Part shown: piece after piece, positions 27,108 to 39,100 of the stretch
Layout of the letters: each line of letters begins with the position of its first letter
Numbering within the stretch: the stretch's first letter is position 1
Assembly: GCF_004027225.2 (NCBI RefSeq)
Contig: NC_044279.2
Coordinates: 44,974,744-45,038,743 of the forward strand
Direction of reading: 5' to 3'
Source of the DNA: Strigops habroptila
Taxonomy: Eukaryota > Chordata > Aves > Psittaciformes > Psittacidae
Length of the DNA stretch: 64,000 bases
Translations under genes and position numbers: made by a program
The notes under the pieces: generated by a model
Database searches by the model: none
Told to the model about the DNA's origin: nothing
The model's input: the letters and a program-made list of their open reading frames with translations, nothing else

Positions 27108-28264
27108 TTATTGATTTGGTGTTTGAGAAGTCCAAATGCTAATGCTCCTAATGATCAGCCATTCTTTTTGACTTTTGGTAACAAGTATTCTCATGCAGTT
27201 AATATCAAACAGAACTTTGTGCTCTACATCTGTTATTTCAATATTCCCATTTTTGAATTCCCCTAATCTCAAGTAAGTGGTGCATTGTCTCCCTTTTTTA
27301 CTCCCTATAATCTTTTCTCCTACTTCCAGGGCGCCATGATGCAAAATGTCATTTTGCCGGTCTTCAGTTCCAGTGACAACTTTAATTTTATTGATTTTAA
27401 TGGGCTTTTCAAATACAATCCCATAGAAGTCTCCAGTAGAAGGCGCTTTGCCCCAGAAGTACTCATCAATGCTGCTGTAAGCCTTGCTCGCCTCATAGTT
27501 TTCAAATACATTCATGTTGGTGTGTAAGTTTGCAGGTGGGTTGTCAGGGATATCAAATGATTCCTCTTCAAAATCATCATCCTTTAGCTTATTTTCAGCT
27601 CCTTTGTAAGATGAGTAGTATCCCATGTGCTGAAACAGAGATGGCTTAAAACGTATCACTTCCTTTTGAGCTAACAGCCCACGAAAGTGGATAAGCAGCC
27701 AATCGCAAGGCATTTCTTGGTAGAACATCAATAAAAAATGGGCCAGGCGTGGGAGGTCATGTGAATGATAAAGCTTTCCAATGTACCCCAGTTTGGAGAA
27801 TTCCAAAGTCACCCAGTAGGACCCTTCTCGTGAGGTAATTACTTTCTTAACGGCAGTCAAAAAATTCTTTGAGCACCGAACGTCATCTTCTAGCATCACA
27901 TAATAGTCAGAAAGATTAGCACAAAAGTTAAGAAGAAAAGCATAATCTACATTTTGTTTGGATCGAAACTTCACACGGTCCTCTGGGTCATTGTAATTTC
28001 TCTTGAGGCCATCCAGTACAGGATAATGATCCTCAGGGACGTGAATAACTATTAATCTGCCCGCAATTATGTGGTGTGCAAATTTCTGTGAAATATCCTG
28101 GACCATTCCTTCACACCAGGCTGAGTCAAAATCTGCCAGTTGCACTACCACTGCAATTTCTTTGAGTTCCTCATAACTTGATTGCTCAAATATGGACTTG
28201 ATGGTCTCAAGCAAGTAGTTTCCTTTCTTCCGTTTCACAGAGGATAGCCCAATTGTAAGATACC
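27108..28264 (-). CDS. MGAT4C: MGAT4C last coding exon (catalytic domain, stop)
   Basis: It begins after the acceptor TTTGTACAG at 28265-28266 with GG, which completes an arginine codon split by the intron (phase 1), and continues YLTIGLSS. It holds 384 whole codons and a TAA stop at 27108-27110. It encodes the whole GT54 domain in one exon, with [50 protein letters not shown] and EMPCDW, then the C-terminal region with NDILHHGAL and [17 protein letters not shown] segments (here [13 protein letters not shown]). The protein ends [11 protein letters not shown]. The human one stops at IWTS as I recall it, so the bird form has a five-residue extension. Confidence 0.96.
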
Positions 28265-31200
28265 CTGTACAAATGACAATTCAAACAAAAACTGAGTATC
28301 TGACATTGAAAACATTCCACCACAAAGCTATCCTCTAGAGCTGTGCCTATATTAAATAAAACTTCTGAATAGTGAAGACTGAGAAATTTGGTGAACTTAC
28401 TAAGCTGCATGCAACAAAGGATGTTTATTGCCTTTTCATGAAAGAAGAATAACGTCGCAAGCAAATAGACATATGAAGATTATTGCATTAAACATTCACT
28501 TGTTAATTGCAAGGAATGGCATGTAGTGGACAAAAGTCAAAGCAGTGTGCACGTGTATGCCTGGTAGAGGAAACCACACAGACAGTGATAAGGCTCTAAA
28601 ATCTGCTAAAACAAAGGAGATTACGAGATATAATTCACACAAGGAGCTACAAAATGCAGCACAACAACTTAAGCTATATATTAATTGTCAAACTTTTATC
28701 ATTTTAAGCACTTTATGATTTTTATCAATGTTGCATGGATGCATTTTTCTGTGTGTTCAGTTTTAACTGAAGTTGTCCAATTTTTCCTTGCTAATAGTTC
28801 TTCTTCTAACTGTCTTTCAGGACTCCTTGAGCATTTTACAGGGAACTTCCACTTGCGAGATGTAATTTTGATATTATTTCGAACTAGAAGAGAACTTACT
28901 ACTGAATACCTGTGGTTGTATAAATATTTTCTAATGCCATTACATCTTCTTAGGGAGATATGCATCTTAATTATAAGGGAAAAATGTTCATCTCTGCTGT
29001 TTGGAGTCACTGCCATTGCATTTTTGCCAGCAGTTGAAATGAGTATGCTCAGATATTTTCTAATATATCTCAATTTTTCTAACTTCTGATATAAAAAATA
29101 TTAAGACTTTATAATTGGCAGGGCATACTTCAGTTGAACCTACTCTGACTTCCTTAAAATATTGTGTTTTGTAAAGGACTGGTCTGACAAACTGATTCAG
29201 AGTTTCCCTCAAGGCTTAAGTCTGCTCAAAATGCACTTGTACAGTGAAGTACAATCCCCAGAAGCTGTTTACACTGCCTGCAGAGCCCAAAATTTTTCAA
29301 ATCTTTCTAATTTCTAATCTAAAAATTTTCTAATCTAAAATTTCTAATCTGAAAAAAACTTTTATGGCTTTCTATGAATATCAACAAATCACAGATGATT
29401 TTACCTTCTGTGCTTGGACTTCTGAGCCTTGTTTATGTTTGTGAAATGATCAATTTGGAACCCAAAGGACACCTGTCTAAAAGCCAGGTATGGCATTATT
29501 TCACTTCAAGATGAAAGTCTTGAACGCTGCCTAGAGTCAGAATATCTAGATAGTCCATCTCCAGATGGCTGCAAGAAGAATACTCCTTTACTGTCCCCAT
29601 AATAGCACAATTCACCTCCTTTGTTATCACAGTTAGCTGAACAAGGAAATCCATCCACAGTTGCTGGACTGGCAGAACAGCGGACCTGAAAGGTGTATCT
29701 CTGTGACCTCAACCATACCTTAAGTTGGACTTACTGGTCGTAAAGACAGAGGATGACATTATGGTCTCAGGGGGTGGTTATAGATCACCACCAGCACCTG
29801 CCTTGTTATTGCTTTCCAAATCACCTCCCTCTGGCCTGGGAGGAGATCCACAAAAATGTGCTCCCACAGACCATCCAAATGCTGCCTGCAGGATGGTTAC
29901 AAGTCAGGCATTTGGTCAGCAGGTAACCAGGCTTTGCAGCGATCACTGCTAGGGCTGAACAAGCAGCTGCCCAGGAACTAACTGCCTGTGCAGAGAGAGA
30001 CTGTCCCACTAACTCTCTGAGATCATCACTGCTTAACTCAGCCCCTCTTGCCTAGAGAAGTCACAGGGACTATATGGATTTCACCCATTTTTATATTACC
30101 TCATTTCATAATATTCAGATTACAGTTACTTACTTTTCCTTGGCAAAGGCGTGCCAGCTAGGTAGCGATAGGAAATGTTTATAGATCCTGAGAAATTAGA
30201 CAAATCTTTAAAAGTGTGAACATAGCGCTCTGGGTTGAGCTGGTGCGTGGCTGTTTCTCTGATTAATTGCTTGTCCCCTTCCTATTAGTGAGAAAACAAA
30301 AAGAATAGGAGAGGGAGAGAGACAGAGAGAAACACATTTGTGAATGCCAGCTAGAGAGGAAACATGGACAGGCAGGGTTCCAAGAACAACAATTTTCAGT
30401 GTCAGCTTTCGTGAAAGCATGTAGATGTCACTTCATTTTTTTAAAAAACCCATCACTGAATATCATTCATTTTTGGCTACAGAAAATCTACCATAACCCT
30501 TCAGATTACGGTAACAGGAAAAGAAAAAAAAAATATTTTGGACAAAAACTCTGGAAAGGTTGGAAACACTAAATTATTGCCAAAAAAATGCTGCAGTATT
30601 CAAAAGAGGTATAAGAAAGCATCAATAAGCAACAGATGAGAGAATTTTCATAGATGGAGAAGTGGGGGAGATTTATTGAAAATGTTTTCAGTTCTTAAAA
30701 AAACACCCACAAAACCATTGCAAAGAAAGATGAAACTGGATCCTGGCACCTGACTCCTTTTGCAATTTTTCTGAGTAGCTCCAGCTCAGGTTTGTGATAA
30801 GAAGAAATGCACGTGATCATCGAGACAGCCAAAGCTTTCTCTGGCTTTTGTGAACACTGTTTGGTGGTATAAGAAAAAAGGCAAATTTATCACTATACCT
30901 CCTCTTACTGCCTCCTTCTCCTGTCTTTTTCTTTCAAGAGGCTTCCTTAGCCATCATAAACTCACACAAAGGAAGGAGCAGCTTCATTAGCAGTGCTCTA
31001 TCCATAAGCTCAGTTGGGTCTCCGGGAAAATCTGTTTCTTAGACCTTAAGAAAAGGCAAAATATCTAACAAGTTGTAGTGTCAATAGACTGAATTTAAAG
31101 TTAGGAATGGTTAGTTAACTCACATGGTTTGATTCTAGTATGATGACAGGCCATTGTATGAATGAGTTCATTTCTTCTGGTATATACAGTATGCAAAAGC

Positions 31201-34200
31201 ACTAAAAACTTCCTAATCTGTCATTAAATAGGAGCATTGTGCAGTGGTAGTATTGATGCTAACAAGAACAACCACAGAAACAGTAAACAGCACTCGTATT
31301 TAATGGTATAAATATTAAAAAATGTGTCAAAGATACATTTCATAACACAAAGAAATATTATTGTGAACCAATCCTAGGTTCATTTTAATTTCATTATTTT
31401 TCTTTCATAGAAGTAATAAATAATACACTTCTGAGCTTAGTAAAGATCTTTGGCAGACATCCAGGGGCATCTACCTGCACTGTTACTCTCTCTTCTTCTG
31501 CAATACCTTTCCAGTAATTTCTTTCTGGTGCTCCTATGATAGTTTGCGTTTGCTCATAAGTTATGAGAGGAAGGTTTATGTTGATCAGATTCCAGATTAG
31601 AATGTAACTAAATAGGCTAGGAAGAGAATGCACCTAAGCTTCAGGAGATTTTCTAGGAAAATCAAAGAGTGTCTAATAGAAAAAAAATCGGGGTGGTCCA
31701 AAAACTTACTTTTTTTAAACCCAGCCTTTCTTTAATGTCAAAAAACATCATGTGTCATTGGTTCCAGAATGAAATACCACAGTCGTTCATTTCATAAGGT
31801 TTTGGAATGGAAACCCACTGTGCTGAGGTTTTTCTACATAAAAAGTTTCAAAATGTTTGGAAATAAAGAATGTCAGGACAAAATGTTCTGATTTTAACAA
31901 GCGAAATATTCAAACCAACCGCAACAGTTTTCCTTTTTTTTTTCTTTTCTCTGTAAGAAGTGTCTTTTGTGGCTAACAATTCTTTTTTAAATTGTTGTTG
32001 CTTTCATTCCTTTGTTAAATGAAAAGAAAAACTGAAATATGGATTTTTCAAAAAAATTTAAATCTGGTTCTTCTATCTCTGACTACTATGTAGAGGTCAG
32101 TGAAGCTGAAGAGCTTGATCAGGTCTCTTTCGTTTTCTCTAATTTTTTCTATGATAGTTCTGGCTTTCATCTGTTAACTAACCACTAACTTATATTCCAG
32201 TGTTTGCTGAAGCCTGGGAGATTCCTGTGGGTTCCATTGGACAAAGTGCCAGAAGTTCTCCATTCTTTATAAAGATACTCTGCTCCACTAAGGATGCTGT
32301 GTCAACTGCAATAGTACTATTGTTTTCGTAGTGCCTAAAATAATGATTAGCATTCATAGAAGTGTGCAGAAGGCATGTTTCACTTACAGTTCTCTCACAA
32401 CTCATAGTATGTATAAAAAAATCACTGCATATATTGTGCTATCTGCTTATATTAATTCAGTATGTCTTAAAAATATTTGATTAAATGGGGCTCACAAGCT
32501 GCAGACGAAGCACCTTAAACTGTTCTCCTGACACACATGCATCAGCACTGCATAGTCCTCATCAAACATAAGTAAGCAATTTTCGGAGGTGGACCCTTAC
32601 TTTCCATTTCCACAGCAAATATCCTGCAGAAAACAGTGAAAGGATTCTTCAGACATGTGAGACTCTCTGAGCAAAAATGAAAAGTTCTCTTCTCCCTTCT
32701 TAAGATTTGCCACAAGGAATCTCACTGTGATATTCTAATGTCCTGAAAAAGGACAATTATCTCATCTTAACTCTGGTGAAAGAGATATTAGCCCTACATC
32801 CCCTTGCACAGCCTGCTGCGTGAGACTGGGAAGAGAAACTCTGGGTCAGTTGCCTTCCTCTATCAGTTACCTTCAAGAGATACTCCAACAGGAGACTCAC
32901 AATAATTTCAAAGTCAGAGGGCTTTTGGGTCTCTGAGGACTTTCAGATTCCCATTCCCTGAAGGAAACTGGTTAGCGTTCTGTTCTTGAAAGCTACCCCC
33001 AGGTCTCTTCACCATCAACACTGAAACTTCACCATCAACACTGCTCATCTTTTACCTCAGCAGAGAAAACACACCAGACTAGGTAACAGAGCTGTCAGAC
33101 ATGGTCAGGAAAGTTGAAAATAATAAAACAAGACCCCAAACATAAAACTAAAAAGTCAACAGCCTAATACATTTGAAAAAATGCTTGATGGACCATGAAG
33201 TTATCAGGCAATCTGGGAGAACTGCCAGGAGACTTGGCAAGAAACTTGGCTGGGAGCTATATGAATGCAAACATGCCAGAACTGTGATGAGAGAAGCAAT
33301 GAAAGAGAGCAAATTTTTAAAAAAGGGGGAAAAACCAGAAAATTAAGAATAAGACATGGAGCCATCTGGGGAGCTGGCAAATAGCACAGAAAAAGATTTC
33401 AAAAACAAACCAAGAGGGACACCATTATCAGTGATAATAAAAGCACTTCCAGAAACATCTGGGGGACTTTGAAGAAATTAGTGAATGGAGAAGAAGCATC
33501 AGGGAAAATACCACTGGAAAAAATAAAAAATGTGACAAGCCAGGTCAAATTTGATCACAACCAAGAAATGATGAATAAATAAAACAGTACTAAACCTTCG
33601 TACAAATACTGTTAGAGAAAGCAATATGTCTGTAATGGAGTAACATGCTCGAAGCATGTGCTTTTAATAGTTTAAAAAGTGTTATCATAGTCTTATTATT
33701 GTAAATATTTAAAATATTGTTATAAGTAAAGTATTTTAAATTAAAATTACTAGCAAGTTATCTATGGTTCTGGTAAACCAATGTAAGGATTTTACTATTT
33801 GTGTATTGCACTTTTTTCATACTCTGATGTTTCTTTTCAGATCCAATTGGGATTAGACTGCACCTTTCAGAATATTGGAAAGCCCATACTGTCCCAGTTT
33901 GATAAGGCAAATCAGGCAAAAGGTGGCACAGAGTATCAGAAAGTCACTCAGTAGTCCAATTCAAGATCAAAGAAGGAGAGCGTCTAATCATATCATAATG
34001 TTAGATACTCAGTTTAGTCATTTTACTATTTGCAAGATTGTTATTAAGGTACCATGTTCTTTTACTGGGCTCAGTCCAACCTCCAAAGAGCTGGAAATTG
34101 AATCCATTAATCAAATCTTCAGGGCTTACTTGATGTTGAGCACTGAGATACCCGGAGGTTACATATAAACTGCAGTTATGTCACATTGTCAGTAGGTTAC

Positions 34201-35001
34201 TTGTTGAAATCCCTAACACAGATCTTTCCATAAATCTTTTTCACACTCATGAACTTGCACTAGTTATCATTTATGTCTAATTGTTAACGCTGTAGCACTG
34301 AACCCCCCCAGACTCAAATCTGAGATACAGAAAGTGCAAATAACAAAAAATAAAAGCACTAAAAAGAAATTCTTCATGCAAGGAGCTTAAAATGTACGGA
34401 ATTAGTGTAAGTTCTCTTCTATAATTATATTTCTGTAATATTGTTTAATGCAGTATTCAGAGGTGATATTTGGAGTGTGGACTGAAAAAGGAGCTCCTAG
34501 ATCATATGCATATTTCAAATGTAAGCAATTAAAATTGAGAGAAATCCAGAACTATGGAAAATACAGGGATTGTTTTGACTCAAAGGAAGATACCTGTTCA
34601 GGTATCTCCATATTTTGCTACATTCATTATCTCCCATACTTCCAATACCCAATGACATATTTACTTCTGTGAAAAGGGCTGTTAGGGTCTTCCTGACACA
34701 TCCTATATGTAGTATATATTGATAAGATGGCTTCATTATAAAGCACACATTTTGATCATACTTCACTGTACACTAACAGGGGGAATTGCAGAAGTTATGA
34801 ACTTTACTGCTTAACCAGGGATGTGTCATGTTCTGTTGTTCCAGGATCATTTCTTCCATCTGAAAAACTTACCAAAACATAACCATCTTCAATGTACAAA
34901 TTCATGAACAGCAAGCAAATGACAAGGACTCCTAAGAATGACACTGCTGATCGTTTCCGCAAGCATCTCATTTTATCACAATATTTCAAGCTGAGTCTCA
35001 T
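27108..35001 (-). CDS. MGAT4C: MGAT4C, GnT-IV-family N-acetylglucosaminyltransferase C (three coding exons)
   Basis: The gene reads as join(34873-35001, 30134-30281, 27108-28264) on the minus strand, 477 residues; I recall human MGAT4C as 478. It is a type II Golgi membrane protein: a short cytosolic tail with RCLRKRS, a membrane anchor at about 19-38, a stem with N-glycosylation sequons NFS (about 72) and NIS (about 78), then a GT54 catalytic domain with the acidic motif EDD (about 218-220) for metal and UDP-GlcNAc binding. A C-terminal region conserved in the family follows. GnT-IV enzymes add a beta-1,4 GlcNAc branch to the alpha-1,3 mannose arm of N-glycans, but MGAT4C itself has shown weak or no such activity, so its true acceptor is open. 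Chicken GnT-VI, reported from hen oviduct, is a related but more distant enzyme. The chosen start is the ATG at 34999-35001, which aligns with the second methionine of the human protein. No frameshift or stop is present and the catalytic region is near-identical to human, so the gene looks functional. Confidence 0.95.
28265..30133 (-). other. MGAT4C intron between stem and catalytic exons (1,869 bp)
   Basis: The donor GTAAGTAA (30126-30133) and the acceptor TTTGTACAG bound it, phase 1. A 134-codon plus frame (28685-29089) and a 124-codon minus frame cover the same AT-rich DNA and are read as chance. A GC-richer patch at 29490-30060 contains an unassigned minus frame (29506-29712). Confidence 0.85.
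29303..29355. repeat. Short tandem repeat, TTTCTAATCTAAAA-type units
   Basis: Three to four imperfect copies of a unit of about 14-16 bases, rich in T and A. It lies in an MGAT4C intron and is the kind of tract that varies in copy number between individuals. Confidence 0.75.
30134..30281 (-). CDS. MGAT4C: MGAT4C stem exon
   Basis: 148 bp, between the acceptor CACTAATAG (AG at 30282-30283) and the donor GTAAGTAA. It encodes 49 residues plus the first base of a split arginine codon. The translation starts [20 protein letters not shown] and ends TPLPRK, matching human MGAT4C with a few substitutions. It holds the sequons NFS and NIS, so the lumenal stem is probably glycosylated. Too short for an ordinary ORF scan, it was found by reading for the missing segment between the anchor and catalytic exons. 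Phases on both sides (0 and 1) join without error. Confidence 0.95.
31233..31268 (+). pseudogene. U4 snRNA-like 5' fragment (retropseudogene candidate)
   Basis: About 35 bases resemble the 5' end of spliceosomal U4 snRNA, which starts AGCTTTGCGCAGTGGCAGTA. The window reads AGCATTGTGCAGTGGTAGTA, then a weaker match through the segment that pairs with U6. Similarity fades after about 35 bases. There is no intact Sm site or 3' stem, so it would be a dead, truncated copy. Such U4 pseudogenes are common in vertebrates. The match is short and read by eye, so chance is not excluded. Confidence 0.4.
33007..33043. repeat. Tandem duplication, period 20 bp
   Basis: CTTCACCATCAACACTG at 33007-33023 is repeated exactly at 33027-33043 after three bases. 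It looks like a recent small tandem duplication in the intron. Confidence 0.85.
33850..34032 (+). repeat. Unclassified interspersed repeat, copy 1
   Basis: Shares ordered blocks with 35638-35812 in the same orientation: TTAGAC near the start, TATTGGAAAG against TACTGGGAAG, ATCAGAAAGTC against ATCAGAAATCC, then GTCTAATCATATCA against GTCTAGTCATATCA, and finally TCAGTTTAGTCATTTTA. Small gaps separate the blocks. The collinear order makes chance unlikely. I do not recognise the family. The 97-codon frame at 33875-34168 covers part of it but shows no domain. Confidence 0.6.
34873..35001 (-). CDS. MGAT4C: MGAT4C first coding exon in window (start, membrane anchor)
   Basis: 43 codons from the ATG at 34999-35001 to the donor at 34872, ending YIEDGYVL as in the human protein apart from one substitution. 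The exon itself begins at 35028 after the acceptor GTTTTTTTCATAG, and the 27 bases before the ATG are also open in frame, so an upstream exon could add residues; human MGAT4C has six more residues at this point, as I recall. A second in-frame ATG ten codons on (MRCLRKRS) is an alternative start. The hydrophobic run at about 19-38 is the signal-anchor, preceded by basic residues as expected for a type II protein. Confidence 0.9.
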
Positions 35002-35637
35002 GTGAAGAACGACGTATAGTAGTGTCACCTATGAAAAAAACCCACAGTATTACATGAACTTGCCATATGATAAGCATGATAGCAAACCAACTTACCATCA
35101 GATGTATCAAACCCTTTAAACATGCATAGCCTATACCCTTTAAGATGGAATTAATTTCATTTAATCATTGTCACCTTCAAGTTTAATATAGAATTCTCTA
35201 TAACTTAGGTGCCTTATTTTTTTCCTCACCCCTTTTTTTTTTTTTCCCCTGGTGTTAGTGAAGAAAAAAGCACACTTTGTCCTATCCATTTTAGGCTGGA
35301 ATTATTATGTCAGTGTGGTAGGAGTGAATCAGCAGTTGAGTTTCCCATGTATAACTGTCAGATCCCAGCTTGATGGCAAGAGACGATGCGCGTTGTCTCC
35401 CTGTCTGCCAGTGCCTCCTTCCAAAGACAGCTTAGGCCAAAGCTATTGCATGACTCAGTATCATTGCCCATAGGAGAATTCTGGATACCAGAACTACCAG
35501 GCACAAATGAGGTACCTTCCCTGCAGTGAGAGGGCAGTAACAAGACTGCAGCATCCTTGAGCCTTAGACCTCTCTACTAGGACAGAAAAGCTCATTGGAA
35601 GTGTAATTTTCTACAGAAGAAGAAAGATAGATTTCTA

Positions 35638-35812
35638 CCTTAGACCAGACACATCTGAGGAGAGTACTGGGAAGTCTTTACGCTATTAGATGAATTGGAC
35701 AAAGAAAGGATCAGAAATCCACTCAACACTTCAAAATCAAGAAAGAGGACTGTCTAGTCATATCACAATATCACAAGCAATAAAACATATTCAGTTTAGT
35801 CATTTTATTATT
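35638..35812 (+). repeat. Unclassified interspersed repeat, copy 2
   Basis: The partner of 33850-34032, in the same orientation and about 1.8 kb away on the other side of an MGAT4C exon. Shared blocks are in the same order but diverged, so this is an old repeat family or an old local duplication rather than a recent one. Confidence 0.6.
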
Positions 35813-36101
35813 TAAAACAAGATAAATTCTGTTTGTGGCTACCAAATTGGAAACATTAACCTGTTCAGGACTACATGTGTTTGGAAAAGATCTGGCCACA
35901 AACTAAAGAAACAAACTCCAGATCAGACTGCCAAAACTCTGATGGATTCTTAACTAAAAAGAAGACTATAAACTCATTAGTTTAAGTACAAGTGTATTTT
36001 GGCTATTATCCATAACAGTGTCTGATTTTTCTAGCAAATTTAATATATAGAAGTCATGGACAAATGGAAAGTTTAAAGCTAGCCTATATGAAGTAGTAAA
36101 T

Positions 36102-36121
36102 AGCACTGCATGCGCAGTGCT
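36102..36121. repeat. Palindrome AGCACTGC-atgc-GCAGTGCT
   Basis: A perfect 8-bp stem with a 4-base spacer. The centre reads GCATGCGCAG, close to the NRF1 recognition sequence, and stands out from very AT-rich surroundings. Regulatory function is only a suggestion. Confidence 0.5.
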
Positions 36122-39100
36122 TAACCCTGAATTTAAGTACCTTTGTATTTCAAGTGCTGAACATCTAAACTGACACAAAATAGGCCAAATTAAGAGTTAC
36201 AAAAAAGATTTTTCATGTCATATAGAAAATTTTCTGGCCTAATAGCAAAAAAAATTCCAAGTGTGAAATTCAATCTATATTTGCTTTGCCAAACTGATTA
36301 AATATATCTAACAGTGTAAAATATGAGTCCATTAGACTCTAGAGAACAGGGAGGTAAATGCATCAAGTATTGGTTACACAAATGTTTAACTGCAAGGTTT
36401 TGTCTGTATAGATTCAAGATGAACTGCAGAAAATGGACATCAGTTGTACACTGAATGATTTAAAATCATGATGTTGAAAAAAAGAACAACTTACATGTTG
36501 CACAAAGGAAAAAACCCCAACTTAATAACAATATAGATTTCTGTCCCTATTTATTTGACGATGGGATGAAATGCAGCAGGCTGACTATCCTGAAGCTGAA
36601 AAAGTCCAATGTAGCTATTTTTTAGGTTACAGCAATGATCTCTTTTCCCTTAATATCTAATGAAAATAAATATCAGTAAGGACCTGCCAGGGCCATGAAT
36701 CTCTGAACTCTTGCCCCTCCACCTGTGACAGCACAGTGGTTGCTGGGTGTCTGTGGATTCCAGCAAGCTGTTGTGGAAATGAAAGACTGCCCCTGTTTTA
36801 GAAAAGACCATGCAGTTTGGGTTTCATTTTGTTTCTTTCTTCCTTCCCTTCTCCCTCCCCTAATATAGCTACTGATTTTCAAAGAAATGCACTTTTAAAA
36901 ATTTGTCAGAGGATCACTGGATTAAATACTGACACTTCTCAGATAATGATGTGAACTAACCCAACTACTGAAAATTCAAGTAGTCTGGGTTGGAGTGCTT
37001 TCAGGCCCTGGCAGCTTGAGGTGTAGCAGCGCACTACAATTGCACATATTGAATTGTTTATCTTGAAATCTTGGGAATAAATAAATATTTTAGGGGTTTT
37101 TTTTGAGTCACAGGATGATTGGATGTGCCATAATTTCTTCTTGGACTGCAGTATTACACTGTTCCCTCATCTTTTCTCTGAGCAGCCTGACTGAAGTCCC
37201 TAAGGGTGAGGAAGGAGACTTACAACTATGTTGGTTGGCCATACTATATTAGTTTTTACCCATTGTAGTTTTAATTAAATCATTACTATGCTGGATTAGG
37301 AATAAAAATTGAGGGAATGACATAGGTGAGACTGGAGGAACATGGGACTCTCATTACTAAAGCTGATACAGAGAAGGAGAAGAGCAGAGTATGTTCACCC
37401 TTCCAAGGTAAACACTTGCATTTCTCGTGCTGGTTTCACATCAGTCATTGTAACATTCCTGTTTTACAAATAGATTCCGTGAAACGGTTGAAAGCAAAAC
37501 ACCATTCCAGTGAGATTTCTTTGTTCATAAAACCTATTGGTAGGTTCATACTAACCGAAGGAACTGAAGGGAAGGATTCCCTTACTAGGGCGCCTCACAG
37601 AAGAGGCATGACTCCATCACTAACACCAGATGGCAGTGCCGACGCATACTTGCGCCAGCATTCAACCTGCTCTTAAACCTATTCCTTCCAACTAGGTAGT
37701 CTGAAGGTACTATTCGACATATATATACTGTAAGCCTTTAGCTAAAAATGTGCACATACTCATACATATATACAGGCAGAATTCCTTACATCAATAAGCC
37801 AAGTCCTTGAAACCAAAAAATGAATTTAAAATATTTAAATTTAAATCTGTTAAAATTTTTAAACATATTTCAATTTTTATGTCAATGTAGCTATTCCCAA
37901 GAAGACAAAATGAGAAAAAGCAAGAGTTTTTTCTTCTTTTCTCTTTTCAGAGGAAATAATAATTTCTCCAGACCATACAAATGCACACTTGCTGTGGTGT
38001 ACTATTTCATATTCAATCCACTGTAATTCTTCATCACTTTCTGACAATACTAGGGATTTGTGCTTTGTCCTGCTTTCAAAGATAACTATTTACTTTCCTG
38101 ATCTGTTTCCTCCTCAATCAAATATGTAAAAAGGCTCTGTGGTGTTCCTTTACCTTTAAGTATGTCAACCCGAGTTTGTGTCTTAGCCTTACCTAACCAG
38201 TACGGTGAATCTGCTTGTATCTACAGATGTACGGAGATGGAGCAACAAGGTCATCTTTGCATTATACTCTGGTCTGCCTGGGTGCCTGTACCCCAGCAAC
38301 TCAAGAAAAGTTGCTTTCTTGCAGAAGAACTGATGGCTGCCACAAATGACAACTGCATTGCCTTTATACTATAATATTTCCAAATCAGGCATGCCTGTTA
38401 CTGCAGAGTCTGTATTTCAGGAGGGACATTAGAGCAGATCCACTACCACATTTATTATATCAACAAAATCCATAGGTAACACACAAAAAAGTGTGTCTGG
38501 ACTATTAAACCCCTAGGGTGCCATCCCCAATTTAACTAAGACACTCAGAAGTAGGTACTTCATTCCTCAGCCTTCTGACATACCATTCCTCCATTGTTTA
38601 ACTAAATTGCTTTACTTGTCTTAATATTTGTCCAAATTGTTTTTCAGCTTTTCTTTTTGGAAGACTGCCCATGATACCTCAAGGATTGCGTTCAGTCACC
38701 TTTACAAAGTGACAAAGAAAACACTTTCAGGAAAAAAAAAAAGAAAAGAAAAGAAAAATAGAATTTTTTTACATGGCTATTGTTAAATTTTGCACTTGTT
38801 ATGGTCTTATACAAAATTAAAAAAGTCTAGTTTGTGATATACATTTGAGCTACAGTTGGTAGTGAACTGGAGAATTATAATGGATAAACTATTCCTTGGG
38901 GCTCAGATAGACTACCAGCAAGATTCACTGCCTGTCTTACTGAAAGCCTGAAAGTACCTATAAAATGTTTAAGGTTGACAGGCAGGATGTTTGCTGTCAC
39001 TGGCAGCAGGGAAGTAAAAACTAGTCTGAAGGAACAGGAGGTTTAACTCAGAATGTGGCTAACAAATCCAGAGGGTAGAGCTCAGGTTTTAAACTAGCCA

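Larger units (their letters stand above)
30282..34872 (-). other. MGAT4C intron between anchor and stem exons (4,591 bp)
   Basis: The donor GTAAGTTT directly follows GTTTTG at 34873, and the acceptor lies at 30282-30283, phase 0. It contains a U4 snRNA-like fragment, a 20-bp tandem duplication and one copy of an unclassified repeat. No other coding exon is supported. Confidence 0.85.

Noticed and set aside
27285..27527. Plus-strand frame opposite the MGAT4C catalytic exon
   Set aside because: Shadow of a strongly conserved coding exon on the other strand.
28685..29089. 134-codon plus-strand frame in an MGAT4C intron
   Set aside because: It is rich in Phe, Leu and Ile as expected from AT-rich DNA, it overlaps a 124-codon minus frame, and nothing in it is recognised.
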